Below are positions 34,187 through 42,683 of a DNA stretch of 64,000 nt, piece by piece (within the stretch, counting starts at the first letter, position 1; each line of letters opens with the position of its first letter). Made by a program: the position numbers and the translations under genes. The DNA is taken from positions 43,243 through 107,242 of the forward strand of contig CAYFQG010000002.1 of NCBI GenBank assembly GCA_964345295.1, given 5' to 3'. The DNA is from JASBZA01 sp964345295 (GTDB lineage: Bacteria; Bacillota; Clostridia; Saccharofermentanales; Fastidiosipilaceae). Under the pieces are notes generated by a model, which saw only the letters and a list, made by a program, of their open reading frames with translations, was not told the origin of the DNA and did not search any database.

Positions 34187-35344
34187 TTAATCAAAAAATC
34201 CTTCCATCTCCTCCAAGGAAAAATCGTCCAGGGGGAGGTGGATTTTTTTGCCTCCTTGAAGTGCGGAGGCATAAATAGCCAGAATATTTTCGACGGCCTG
34301 AACACCGGACCTAGCTCCGGCCAGGGGCTCTTGGGCGGGGCCTTCATCCAGGCTTCTGGCTAAGTCGTCATAGATTCCCATATGAGGATTCATAAAGGAG
34401 CGGATCGATTTGGCAAAACCTTTTTGTCGCATCTGCTTCCAAAGTCTGGACTTATAACGACCGACCGATTTTCCGGCCCGGTCCTTGATATTAAAATAAG
34501 GTTTCTTTCGCCTGAGGCCTGCCTCCACCGTAGCCTTTTCCAGCACAATCCTGAAAGAAGCGCTCTGGTCGCTTTCGGGGGTCACCGTGGTCCCCTCCAC
34601 GGACAAGATGGCCCCGTTTTCCAGTGTAAAAAGAGCAGCGCCGTAGTCTTCGGCTTCCATCTGATGAAGTCTTTGTGAGATAGCCCCCTGGCAGGCTACC
34701 GGGTTCAGCGACAAGAGCCAGACCATGAGGTCCAGGGCATGTATGGTTTGGTTCATCAGGGCTCCGCCGTCAGCCTTCCAGGTGCCGCGCCAGGCTGCCA
34801 GGTCATAATAGGCCTGGTCGTGGCCCCAGTGGACCTTAACTTCGGCCGACAGAACTTGGCCGTAAAGGCCTCGAGCAATGTCATCCTGAATTAAATCCAC
34901 CAGAGGAAAGAAGCGGTAAATATGGCCCATGGCAATTTTAAGCCCTTTTTCCCGGGCCAAAGCTTCCAACTCCCGAGCCTGGCCTAAGTCCAGGGTCATA
35001 GGCTTTTCTAAAAACACGTGAAGGCCATGTGAGAGGGCGTCTTTGGCCAGACGATAGTGCGAACCGCTGGGGGTCGTAATCGCAACCAGGTCCAAAGCCC
35101 GGTCTCCCAAAGCAGCGTTCCACTTATAAAGTTCTTCGACAGAAGAAAAGAAGACATCGGAACCAAGCCCCAGTGACTGATCGCGGTTCAAAGCTTCCAT
35201 GGCCTCCCGATTGCGGTCAACCAGAGCCGATAACTCAAACGCTCCGGGAAGATTTTTTATGGCCTTGGCATGCTTATGCGCCACTCTGCCACAACCGATA
35301 ATCGCCAGCCGATAAGGTCCTCGCCTTGTCCTTGTATCTGCCAT
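34187..35344 (-). CDS. Gfo/Idh/MocA-family oxidoreductase
   Basis: 385 residues. The N-terminal Rossmann fold has AIIGCGRVAHKHAKAI (NAD(P)-binding GxGxxA-type), then the EKPMTLDLGQA motif whose Lys is catalytic in this family, followed by the alpha/beta C-terminal domain (RGTWKADGGALMNQTIHALDLMVWL). These enzymes oxidise or reduce sugars, inositols or their derivatives; the substrate cannot be told. It is convergent with uraA (16 bases between stops) and divergent from the hexokinase-like gene. Start ATG 35344 is preceded by AGGGGG on the minus strand. Confidence 0.88.
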   Translation of the reverse strand: MADTRTRRGPYRLAIIGCGRVAHKHAKAIKNLPGAFELSALVDRNREAMEALNRDQSLGLGSDVFFSSVEELYKWNAALGDRALDLVAITTPSGSHYRLAKDALSHGLHVFLEKPMTLDLGQARELEALAREKGLKIAMGHIYRFFPLVDLIQDDIARGLYGQVLSAEVKVHWGHDQAYYDLAAWRGTWKADGGALMNQTIHALDLMVWLLSLNPVACQGAISQRLHQMEAEDYGAALFTLENGAILSVEGTTVTPESDQSASFRIVLEKATVEAGLRRKKPYFNIKDRAGKSVGRYKSRLWKQMRQKGFAKSIRSFMNPHMGIYDDLARSLDEGPAQEPLAGARSGVQAVENILAIYASALQGGKKIHLPLDDFSLEEMEGFFD

Positions 35345-35434
35345 CTCGCCCGTCCCCCTTCATGTTATAGCCTTTAGTATAATCGATGCGGTATAATCTG
35401 AGTGTATTTTTTCATTTGAAGTTGGGGAGGTCTT

Positions 35435-36718
35435 ATGCGTTACGAAGTCTTGATGAACTTTCTGGAGAAAAGAGGTTTCAATGCCCGGACCTTGGACATG
35501 GATGCCGAACTGGAGAGACTTGTAAGCTTCGCCGAGAGAGGCCTGGAAGCCCCTAACACCGAGCCTAATAGGAAAGACAGCCTACCCATGATTTCCTCAT
35601 ACATCCACCTCCAGACCGCCCCTATTTGGGAGAAGCCGGTGGTGGTTATGGCTTGTAGCGGCAAAACAATCCAGACCAGGTTGGTCACATTCCACAAGGG
35701 CTTGGAGCCCAGTATCACCGGGCAGAAGACCTTACCCATGCCGGGATCGGGCCATGAAGTCGGCAAGGACGAATTTTACGATACCCTGGCCAAAGCCCTG
35801 CTCCCTTATCTCGAAACCAGCCGCATCGTGGGGCTTTCTTTTGCTTATGAAACGGCCATCTTGCCCAATCTAGACGGCATCGTAAGGAATCTTTCGAAGG
35901 AAATTTTGGCCCCCGAGGTCATCGGAACGTCCTTGGTAGAAAATATCAAAGACCGCCTGGACGCTTTCGGAGTCAAAGACCCCTTACATATTGTGGTCTT
36001 AAACAACACCGTGGCTGCGCTTTTGGCCGGTTCCATCGATGATACGGAAAAGGTCTACGACGGTTACGCTTCCTTTATCCTGGACTCCGGCCTAAACATG
36101 GCCTATGTCGATCCCTTTGATCAGATGATTATCAACACCGAGGTAGGGACCTACCATCCCTTATTCAGAACCCGAATCGACCGGGAAATCGATGAAGCCA
36201 CAGCCGCACCGGGCAACCACGTGTTCGAGAAAGTCTTAGCCGGTCACTATCAGGGTCTGCAGGCTCAGTACACCATCCGCGAAGCCATCCAGGAAGGCGG
36301 CATTTTCAGCGGCTTCTTTGAGGAACGCTTTTCGCTGATTACGGGCCTGGAAGATGCGGAAATCCACGACTTTTTACAAAAACCCTACGGCCCCGGCGTC
36401 TTGGGCCAGTGCTGTGCCAACGACTTCGACCGGGAAATGCTCTTTTATATTCTGGATAATGTTCTAGAGAGGGTGGCCCGCTGGGTCGCCGTCACCCTTT
36501 GTGCCTGCCATGTCGTGATGGATAAGGGCCGAAGCCGGATTAAACCTTTGGCCATAGCCTTGGAGGCGGACACTTATTACGCTAGACCTATCAACCGACT
36601 CAAACTAAACTATTACATAAAAGAATTTATTAACGAAAAGCACGGCTTCTACAATGAACTTATAGAAGTCGGTCACGCCAACTGCGTCGGGACGGCCTTG
36701 GCCGCCTTGATGAATTAA
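35435..36718 (+). CDS. hexokinase-fold protein (eukaryotic-type), catalytic Asp replaced
   Basis: 427 residues. The overall pattern follows eukaryotic-type hexokinases (HK1/HK2 Pfam pair): IVGLSFAYETAI (in place of the LGFTFSFP loop), VVLNNTVAALLAGS (in place of VVNDTVGTLLA), ILDSGLNMAYVD (in place of the phosphate loop LIVGTGTNACYVE). Bacterial copies exist in clostridia. The catalytic base expected in the NDT motif is Asn191 here (codon AAC, 36005-36007), and the phosphate loop is also altered, so sugar phosphorylation is doubtful. It may be a divergent kinase or a regulatory pseudo-kinase. It is followed at 15 bases by a small unknown gene and stands near rqcP-divIC. Confidence 0.7.
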   Translation: MRYEVLMNFLEKRGFNARTLDMDAELERLVSFAERGLEAPNTEPNRKDSLPMISSYIHLQTAPIWEKPVVVMACSGKTIQTRLVTFHKGLEPSITGQKTLPMPGSGHEVGKDEFYDTLAKALLPYLETSRIVGLSFAYETAILPNLDGIVRNLSKEILAPEVIGTSLVENIKDRLDAFGVKDPLHIVVLNNTVAALLAGSIDDTEKVYDGYASFILDSGLNMAYVDPFDQMIINTEVGTYHPLFRTRIDREIDEATAAPGNHVFEKVLAGHYQGLQAQYTIREAIQEGGIFSGFFEERFSLITGLEDAEIHDFLQKPYGPGVLGQCCANDFDREMLFYILDNVLERVARWVAVTLCACHVVMDKGRSRIKPLAIALEADTYYARPINRLKLNYYIKEFINEKHGFYNELIEVGHANCVGTALAALMN

Positions 36719-36732
36719 GAAACGACGGTGCC

Positions 36733-36999
36733 ATGCGTATTGAAGGGAAAACGTTTTTGGGGACTTATGTCCGCCAAGTCATAGTATCCGAACACCACGA
36801 CGACCAACTGGGCTTTAGCAAGCAACTGGAGAATTGCCTGCTTGATATTTGCAAGAGCTTGGATGTATCGGTACCCTTGTGGATGCAAAAGAACACCCAG
36901 GAGTTTGCCCATTGGCACCAAACCTTTTTCACTCAGGACCAATTCGTTGAAAAGGTGCCCTTTGATCGGTTGCAAATCAAGTGGTTGGATGATGAATAA
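36733..36999 (+). CDS. small conserved-looking hypothetical protein
   Basis: 88 residues without a recognised domain. It has an alpha/beta pattern (KTFLGTYVRQVIV, LENCLLDICKSLDVSVPLW, KVPFDRLQIKWLDDE) and aromatic-rich middle, and no signal peptide or membrane helix. It lies between the hexokinase-like gene (14-base gap) and rqcP (25-base gap) on the same strand, so it is probably co-transcribed with both. No ribosome site stronger than AAACGACGG is seen at this start. Assigned as coding because it fills the intergenic space in frame and has balanced composition. Confidence 0.55.
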   Translation: MRIEGKTFLGTYVRQVIVSEHHDDQLGFSKQLENCLLDICKSLDVSVPLWMQKNTQEFAHWHQTFFTQDQFVEKVPFDRLQIKWLDDE

Positions 37000-37024
37000 A
37001 AGACAATATAAGGAATGAAGAATT

Positions 37025-37306
37025 ATGCGTTTAGATAAATTTTTGAAAACCAGTCGAATTATTAAACGAAGAACCGTTGCCAACTCCATTGCCAACAACG
37101 GCCGGGTCAAAGTCAACGGCAAGCCGGCCAAACCTTCCTTACAGATTGAAAAAGGAGATCGGATTGAAATTCAATTCGGCTCAGGCAATGTTTTGGTTGA
37201 GGTGATGGACGTCAGGGAACATGTTAACAAGAAGGATGTTGCCGAGCTCTACAGAATCATAGGCGACACCACGGGAGAAGAAGACAATGGAAGTGTATCG
37301 GAATAG
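37025..37306 (+). CDS. rqcP: RNA-binding S4-domain protein RqcP
   Basis: 93 residues. The S4 fold begins immediately (MRLDKFLKTSRIIKRRTVAN) and includes GRVKVNGKPAKPSLQIEKGD, matching Bacillus YabO/RqcP. RqcP binds the 50S-peptidyl-tRNA complex and promotes C-terminal alanine tailing by RqcH in ribosome quality control. In Bacillus the gene sits upstream of yabP, yabQ and divIC; here the divIC gene follows directly, overlapping by 20 bases, and the spore genes yabP/yabQ are missing from this locus. A ribosome site AGGAATG precedes the ATG. Confidence 0.9.
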   Translation: MRLDKFLKTSRIIKRRTVANSIANNGRVKVNGKPAKPSLQIEKGDRIEIQFGSGNVLVEVMDVREHVNKKDVAELYRIIGDTTGEEDNGSVSE

Positions 37307-37643
37307 AAAACCGCAAGCACCGCAAGCCCCGCCCGAACGGGGCCAAGTACATTTGGAGGGACCGCGCTTTAGCCTCCGCCTCAGCACCATCATGCTGGCC
37401 TTGATTTTTGTTTTATTGGTCTTGGTAGGGGTGGCTTTTTTGGTCCGCCAGAATAACGAACGTCAGGTGAAACTTGCCGAGGGCGACGAGCTTCGGACCG
37501 AGCTAAGTGCTTTGGAAGAAGAAGCGGCGCGTTTAGACCGGGCGGAAGCCATGGCAGACCAGCCCCAATACATTGAGCAATTGGCCCGAGACGAGCTGGG
37601 CATGGTCCAGGATGGCGAAATCATCTTCAAAGATGTAGAATAG
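37287..37643 (+). CDS. divIC: septum formation initiator DivIC/FtsB family
   Basis: 118 residues. A Pro-rich cytoplasmic N terminus (about 1-30) precedes one transmembrane helix (about 33-53, IMLALIFVLLVLVGVAFLV) and an extracellular coiled coil (RTELSALEEEAARLDRAE), ending in the conserved ARDELGMVQDGEIIF motif of FtsB/DivIC. The protein acts in the divisome with FtsL and DivIB/FtsQ. It overlaps rqcP by 20 bases, indicating coupled translation. The absence of yabP/yabQ between the two may mean loss of sporulation genes here. Confidence 0.9.
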   Translation: MEVYRNRKPQAPQAPPERGQVHLEGPRFSLRLSTIMLALIFVLLVLVGVAFLVRQNNERQVKLAEGDELRTELSALEEEAARLDRAEAMADQPQYIEQLARDELGMVQDGEIIFKDVE

Positions 37644-37676
37644 AAGAGACTCAGAGTTGTGTTAGGAGGTACGAAG

Positions 37677-38750
37677 ATGAAAGGTTACGGAATGTTTGAA
37701 GTGAATAAGGTGGGTTGGCTGGAAAAAGAAAAGCCTGTCCTGACCGGCGGAGATGCGATCTTGAGACCGGTTGCGGTAGCCCCTTGTTCATCCGATACAC
37801 ATATGAGCCATGGTGGCTCGGGTCCCAGAACCAATGTGATTTTGGGCCACGAAGCCATCGGTGAAATTGTGGAAGTAGCAGACAATGTTAAGAATTTTAA
37901 GAAAGGCGACATCGTAGTGGTTCCCTGCGTTACACCGGATTGGGACGCAGTTCCCCTGCAAGACCCGGACCACAGTGAAGCCCACGACCACAGCCTGATG
38001 GGCGGTTTTAAGTTTTTGAGCAGCAAGGACGGTGTCTTTGGCGAGTTTTTCCATGTGAACAATGCCGATGCCAACCTGGTCCATATGCCGGACGATGTGA
38101 CCATCGAGCAGGCCCTGATGACCGTCGACATGATGAGCACGGGTTTTTACGGCGCGGAGATGGCCAAAGTCAAACTGGGCGATACGGTTGTGGTTTTCGG
38201 AATCGGCCCGGTAGGCCTTATGGCGGTAGCAGGTGCCAAGTTAAGAGGCGCAGGCGAAATTATTGCTATCGGTACCAGGCCTAATTGTGTAGAGTTGGCC
38301 AAAGAATACGGCGCAACCAAGATTTTGAGCTACAAGGAAGGCGATTTGGCCGACCAGGTCAGAGCCTTATACCCCGAGGGTGTCGATTGCACCATCATCG
38401 CAGGCGGTACGACCGACAACATCACGCAGTCACTGCGCATGGTAAAACCCGGCGGCATTATCTCGAATGTGAACTATTACGATCTCTCCGAAACGGTAAG
38501 CTTCCCGGCGCTCCTGTGGGGCTTAGGCATGTCCGATATCACCATCACGGGCGGTTTTTGCCGCGGCGGTGCCAGGAGAATCGAACGTCTCTTGAATGTT
38601 ATCCGGACCGGTCGTGTTGATCCGGGCAAACTCCTCAACTATAAGTTCGAAGGTTTCGACCAGATTGAAGATGCCTTTAAGTTGATGGACGAGAAGCCCA
38701 GAGACCTCATTAAGCCCTATGTCCTAATTGACTGGGATAAGGAAGCCTAG
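37677..38750 (+). CDS. adh: NADP-dependent secondary alcohol dehydrogenase (zinc, MDR family)
   Basis: About 357 residues. Very similar in pattern to Clostridium beijerinckii ADH (MKGFAMLGINKLGWIEKE; here MKGYGMFEVNKVGWLEKE). Catalytic zinc ligands are Cys37, His58 and Glu59 (CSSDTH, LGHEA) plus Asp in TVDMMSTGF. The Rossmann motif is VFGIGPVGLMAVAG, and IGTRPNCVE with a following Tyr (SYKEGD) corresponds to the NADP-specific Gly-Ser-Arg-Tyr set. It likely interconverts ketones and secondary alcohols. Start ATG 37677 sits 7 bases after AGGAGG; the longer frame from 37659 is not used. A terminator follows. Confidence 0.93.
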   Translation: MKGYGMFEVNKVGWLEKEKPVLTGGDAILRPVAVAPCSSDTHMSHGGSGPRTNVILGHEAIGEIVEVADNVKNFKKGDIVVVPCVTPDWDAVPLQDPDHSEAHDHSLMGGFKFLSSKDGVFGEFFHVNNADANLVHMPDDVTIEQALMTVDMMSTGFYGAEMAKVKLGDTVVVFGIGPVGLMAVAGAKLRGAGEIIAIGTRPNCVELAKEYGATKILSYKEGDLADQVRALYPEGVDCTIIAGGTTDNITQSLRMVKPGGIISNVNYYDLSETVSFPALLWGLGMSDITITGGFCRGGARRIERLLNVIRTGRVDPGKLLNYKFEGFDQIEDAFKLMDEKPRDLIKPYVLIDWDKEA

Positions 38751-38780
38751 GCCAGAAGCCTGAATCGACTAAGAATAATA

Positions 38781-38820
38781 AACACCCGAAGTGCACATCA
38801 AGGCCACTCGGGTGTTTTTT
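38781..38820 (+). terminator. intrinsic terminator after adh
   Basis: AACACCCGAAGTG at 38781-38793 pairs with CACTCGGGTGTT at 38805-38816 (12 pairs with one bulged A), followed by TTTT. It also lies at the 3' side of the convergent GNAT gene. Confidence 0.85.
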
Positions 38821-38856
38821 CTTGCTTTGTATTTCTGTTTCGTTTAGGCGTAGCTC

Positions 38857-39264
38857 TTACATCCTCACATAGGCCAGGCAACCCAGTTTATCAGCCGCCT
38901 TCATACCGAGTGATTCATAAAAGGACCTACTTTTTTCCGTATTATCGGTCAAGAGTTCAATCCGATACACGTCCTTATACTTTTCCAAAATCTTTCGCAT
39001 GAGCCGGGTTCCGATTCCCTGCCTTTGGTAAGCCGGTAAAATCAGCAAGTCTTGAATAAAGACGATGGAATTTCCGTCCCCCACGGCACGAACGAGACCC
39101 ACCAGACGCTCGCCGTCGTAAGCGGCCAAAATCGCAAGGGAATTCTGATAAGCGTCCTCTAATCTGTCCGCCCTGTCGACATAATTGGTCCAGCCGACAC
39201 TTTGGTATAAAGGCAATATCTCTGCTGCGTCATAATGGCGATAGGCTTTGATTTCGTAGTTCAT
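38857..39264 (-). CDS. GNAT-family N-acetyltransferase
   Basis: 135 residues. The GNAT core shows VFIQDLLILPAYQRQGIGTRLM, which includes the acetyl-CoA pyrophosphate-binding Q-R-x-G-I-G segment, and TDNTEKSRSFYESLGM with the C-terminal Tyr motif. The acceptor substrate is unknown. It is divergent from the nitroreductase gene and convergent with adh. Confidence 0.88.
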   Translation of the reverse strand: MNYEIKAYRHYDAAEILPLYQSVGWTNYVDRADRLEDAYQNSLAILAAYDGERLVGLVRAVGDGNSIVFIQDLLILPAYQRQGIGTRLMRKILEKYKDVYRIELLTDNTEKSRSFYESLGMKAADKLGCLAYVRM

Positions 39265-39352
39265 CTTGATGCTCCTTCAGGCTTTGGCCTTACAGCGTAT
39301 AATAATACACATAACGTTTTGGCGAAAGTTTTAGAGGAAAGGAAGTTAAACC

Positions 39353-39844
39353 ATGTCATACGAAGCCATTTTGAACCGACACAGTATCCGCCATTATACC
39401 GACGAAGAAATCCCGGATGAGATTCTAGAGAAGATTTGCAGAGCCGGCCTGGCCGCCCCATCTGCCATGAACACCAGGCCCTGGACCTTTGTCGTCGTAA
39501 AAGATCCCGATCTCTTACAAGAACTTAGTAGCTACCGTAAATATTGGAAGGTACTTCAGAAGGCCAAAGCCGCCATTATCGTCACAGGCCAAAAGGACGA
39601 ATACTTTTCGCAAAATTGTGCCGCGGCAACCCAGAACATCCTCTTAGCGGCCTCCGCCCTGGGCCTGGGGAGTGTTTGGTTAGGTCTTTATCCCAATCAA
39701 GAACCCATGGATAAAATAAAAAACCGCCTTCATTTAGAAGAAAATCTCACGGCCTTCTCGGTTGTGGCTCTGGGCTATCCGGAAGAAGGAGCACCCTATA
39801 GGGAAAGGACCTACGAGGAAGATAAAATTATCTTTTACCGCTAG
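39353..39844 (+). CDS. nitroreductase-family flavoprotein
   Basis: 163 residues, a short nitroreductase. FMN-binding motifs are at the N terminus (NRHSIRHYTDEEIP with the conserved Arg and Ser), then LAAPSAMNTRPWTFVVV, and LGSVWLGLYPN. Members are FMN-dependent NAD(P)H oxidoreductases acting on nitro compounds, quinones or unknown electron acceptors; the dimer is the active form. RBS AGGAAAGGAAG precedes the ATG. The SMP-30 gene follows 53 bases downstream and may be in the same transcript. Confidence 0.88.
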   Translation: MSYEAILNRHSIRHYTDEEIPDEILEKICRAGLAAPSAMNTRPWTFVVVKDPDLLQELSSYRKYWKVLQKAKAAIIVTGQKDEYFSQNCAAATQNILLAASALGLGSVWLGLYPNQEPMDKIKNRLHLEENLTAFSVVALGYPEEGAPYRERTYEEDKIIFYR

Positions 39845-39897
39845 AAGCAGTGGCAAGACGCTTCAAATGACACCGGCAAGGAGCTATAGGATTTTAG

Positions 39898-40755
39898 ATG
39901 GAACAAATTACTCAAATTACCGACATTAAAGGCAGCCTCTTAGAAGGTTGCCTCTGGGATCAGGCGGAAGAACAACTTTATTTTATAGACATTGAAGAAA
40001 AAAGAATTTACCGCTATAAGCCGGCAGACCGTGCTTTGGATTTTATCCCGGTACACGATTATATAGGCTGTATCGTCCCCACCGGTCGCAAGACCCTGGT
40101 TGCCGCTATAAGAGATGGCTTATATGAGCTGTCTTTTGAAACTAAAAAGTCGAAAAAAATCATGGACAGCCCTCTGGGGCCCGACCTGCGTTTTAACGAC
40201 GGTAAGTGCGATCCGTACGGGAATTTCTGGCTGGGCTCCATGCTCATTTATCAAGAACGCTTTGAGAAAAAAGACCAAGGCAGCCTCTATTGTATTAAGG
40301 ACAACAAGATTATCGAAAACTACCGGCCCTACACCATCCCTAACGGTCTGGCTTGGGATGAAAAGCAGGATGTTTTTTACCATATCGATACACCCCAAAG
40401 AAGGGTGGATGCCTACAAAGTCGTTGACCAAAGCCGTATCGTCGAGCGTAGCCTATGCCTGGATTTGACCGAGGAGACCGGGTCGCCGGACGGCATGTGC
40501 ATCGATATAGAGGGAAATCTTTGGATTGCCATGTGGGGTGGGGCCAAAGTTGTTTGCTATAACCCGAAGTCTCAAGAAAAACTGGAAGAAATCGCCGTTC
40601 CGAGGGAAAACGTCTCTTGCTGCACGTTTGGAGGCGAAAAGCAAAATCTCCTCTACCTAACCACTGCCGCAGACGGAGAGCAAAAAGGAGAGCTTTTCGT
40701 GACGGAAACCCGCACCCAAGGAGGTCCGGTTTACCCTTATCGCTGGGAGGATTAG
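39898..40755 (+). CDS. SMP-30/gluconolactonase/LRE family protein
   Basis: 285 residues forming a six-bladed beta-propeller. Metal-binding residues are recognisable: Glu17 (LLEGCLWDQ), Asn in IPNGLAWDE and Asp in SPDGMCIDIEGNLWIAMW. Enzymes of this family hydrolyse sugar lactones such as gluconolactone with a divalent cation. The AAGGAG site is 14 bases before the start, longer than usual. A terminator lies 18 bases after the stop. Confidence 0.88.
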   Translation: MEQITQITDIKGSLLEGCLWDQAEEQLYFIDIEEKRIYRYKPADRALDFIPVHDYIGCIVPTGRKTLVAAIRDGLYELSFETKKSKKIMDSPLGPDLRFNDGKCDPYGNFWLGSMLIYQERFEKKDQGSLYCIKDNKIIENYRPYTIPNGLAWDEKQDVFYHIDTPQRRVDAYKVVDQSRIVERSLCLDLTEETGSPDGMCIDIEGNLWIAMWGGAKVVCYNPKSQEKLEEIAVPRENVSCCTFGGEKQNLLYLTTAADGEQKGELFVTETRTQGGPVYPYRWED

Positions 40756-40772
40756 TTGCTTAAAGGTAAAAG

Positions 40773-40814
40773 AAAAACAGCCCCAAGCTCAACCATAAGC
40801 TCGGAGCTGTTTTT
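40773..40814. terminator. bidirectional intrinsic terminator
   Basis: An A-rich tract plus ACAGCCCCAAGCTC at the 5' side pairs with AGCTCGGAGCTGT at the 3' side (two internal mismatches), ending in TTTTT. The A tract on the left and T tract on the right make it work in both directions between the convergent SMP-30 and 2-hydroxyacid dehydrogenase genes. Confidence 0.75.
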
Positions 40815-40831
40815 ATATACAAGCTAAAAAT

Positions 40832-41749
40832 CTAGAGCCTAAAATCCTTACCTGCAAAATAGCCTTGGATATTATCCAAGACCTTTTGGCTCAGGCGGTC
40901 AAAGGACTGGTCGGTCATGCCGGCCGAGTGACGGACACAGACCACATTGGGTAGGTCTTTCACGTCCTCATAGAGGTCACCCAGAGCGTCCTCGGTATCA
41001 CAGCAGAAGATATTGTCCGGATTAGAAATCCAAGCCTTCAAGGCTTCTGAATCCGAAGCCGGCCCGATAGAGGTATTAAACATAATCTTGCCATTACCCA
41101 GTGCCTCAAACTCTTCTTCATGGAGGAGAATGGTGTTCTTATTAAGGCAGGTCACCACCACGTCGGCCCAGGACAGGAGGTCTCTTAACTCCATATAACG
41201 CATACCCTGTTCTTCTCTCTCGGGCTTAGGTCCTCGGGCAAAATAGCCGATATCGGCGCCTAGGAACTGCAAGGCTTCCGCGGTCATGCCGCCGGAGGTC
41301 CCCAGACCTACGAAGCCCACCTTAAGACCGGTAATTTCCAAGGGACGTTCCTTCCAGCGAGGGAAGTCGTAGCCGTGGAGGATTCGGACCAGCTGATAAA
41401 TAACGTATTCCACCACGCCCTCGTCGCCGTAGTCACGAATACCGGTCACGGTCATGCCGTGGTCTTGGGCGAAGTCGATGTCCACATTAGCCGACTCCTT
41501 AGAATAAAGGCTGCAGCACATGCCGATGTACTTAACATTAGGCACCCGGGCCAAAATTTCTTTGGTCAAAACCGGCTTGGGCCTTAAGAGGACCGCATCG
41601 GCGTCGCCAATCATAGCAACTACTTCGTCGTCCGTTACGGGCACCGTATCGTTGGTCACAATCACTTCGGCGTACTGCTTAAGCTCTTCCTGGGCCCAGG
41701 GCTCCATGCCCACCGGACCCAATTGAACTAATTTCTTAAACTTTTCCAT
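40832..41749 (-). CDS. D-2-hydroxyacid dehydrogenase family, catalytic Arg replaced
   Basis: 305 residues. NAD-binding fold with VGFVGLGTSGGMTAE (G148-x-G150-x2-G153) and the family's substrate domain at the N terminus. His274 (VRHSAG) and Glu253 (CDTEDALGD) correspond to the catalytic His and Glu. However, the Arg normally found in the NT(A/S)RG motif is Ile228 (FNTSIGPASD). Classical members reduce 2-keto acids; this one may have another substrate or be inactive. Start ATG 41749; a TTG three bases upstream is in frame. Transcribed after the aspartate dehydrogenase-like gene (18 bases apart), presumably as one operon. Confidence 0.78.
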   Translation of the reverse strand: MEKFKKLVQLGPVGMEPWAQEELKQYAEVIVTNDTVPVTDDEVVAMIGDADAVLLRPKPVLTKEILARVPNVKYIGMCCSLYSKESANVDIDFAQDHGMTVTGIRDYGDEGVVEYVIYQLVRILHGYDFPRWKERPLEITGLKVGFVGLGTSGGMTAEALQFLGADIGYFARGPKPEREEQGMRYMELRDLLSWADVVVTCLNKNTILLHEEEFEALGNGKIMFNTSIGPASDSEALKAWISNPDNIFCCDTEDALGDLYEDVKDLPNVVCVRHSAGMTDQSFDRLSQKVLDNIQGYFAGKDFRL

Positions 41750-41767
41750 CAATCACACGCTCGCTTT

Positions 41768-42601
41768 CTAGAAAAATTCCATGGGTGAAGCCAGGTTTCG
41801 CATCAGGGCCACAACCGACCAGCCTGCGATGGCACTGGTGGACGAATAAATATCGACCACACCCCGAATTCCGTGGGTTTCAATCACCGTACGGTGGTCA
41901 TCACCGACAAAACCGGGCACGGTCGTAATCTTTGCCCCGGTCTGATCCGGTCCGCTGGAGGCCAAAGCCGCCGCCACCATGACGTTGACCTGCGTAGGCA
42001 AAATCTCAATGGCTTCCTCGGCTGTCCCGTCGAAAACAGTCTTCATCTGGCTGATTACCTCGTCGCTGAAGAGCTTGGTGCCCATGATAGGACCCGGATT
42101 CTTATGGGTGTGGACCTCGCTCTTGTGGTCGGTCACTTCATTTTCTCGGCCAAAGGGATGGTTATGGTCGACGCCCGCTTCGGCCATGAGCGAAACTGTC
42201 TGGAGTACATCAAAACCGCCGACGGCACCCGAGGGGATGTAGATTTTGGCGTCGTTGGCTTTGGCCGCCTGCATAGCTTCGTCATAGAAAGCCTTGTCGG
42301 CAAAAGAACCGATAGACAAAGGAATTAGGCTGATACCTTGCTCCAAGGCCTTAACGGCCATGGACTTAAAGAAGGCTACGGAGGCTGTCTCAATCAGCAT
42401 ATCCGGCTTGGCATCAATAATGGCATCGACGGAAGTAAAAGCCTGCCCCCCGCCTGCTACAGCCAACAGTCGGTCAATGTCCGCTTCCTTATGGGAATAG
42501 GCGCCGATAAAGTCGTAGTCGTCCAAAAAGCCCCGCTTATAAGCCGTGGCTACAATGGTTCCCAAAAAACCGCATCCCAAAATACCGAATGTCTTCTTCA
42601 T
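41768..42601 (-). CDS. aspartate dehydrogenase-like protein (NadX family)
   Basis: 277 residues. The Rossmann motif FGILGCGFLGTIVA opens the protein, IETASVAFFKS and the IPSGAVGGFDVLQTV segment follow, then NVMVAAALASSG and a C-terminal domain (GDDHRTVIETHGIRG). The pattern IPSGAxGG plus NVxVAAxLA is that of L-aspartate dehydrogenases (DUF108), which oxidise aspartate to iminoaspartate for NAD or reduce oxaloacetate with ammonia. No nadA or nadC gene is adjacent. It is the first gene of a minus-strand pair with a 2-hydroxyacid dehydrogenase-like protein, so both may serve one amino acid or keto acid pathway. Confidence 0.75.
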   Translation of the reverse strand: MKKTFGILGCGFLGTIVATAYKRGFLDDYDFIGAYSHKEADIDRLLAVAGGGQAFTSVDAIIDAKPDMLIETASVAFFKSMAVKALEQGISLIPLSIGSFADKAFYDEAMQAAKANDAKIYIPSGAVGGFDVLQTVSLMAEAGVDHNHPFGRENEVTDHKSEVHTHKNPGPIMGTKLFSDEVISQMKTVFDGTAEEAIEILPTQVNVMVAAALASSGPDQTGAKITTVPGFVGDDHRTVIETHGIRGVVDIYSSTSAIAGWSVVALMRNLASPMEFF

Positions 42602-42683
42602 ATATTAATCATCTCACTTTCTTTTTCCTTAATCATAGCCGACCCCGCGCTTTATTGCAGGCCGTGACCGGTAAATTTACAAC

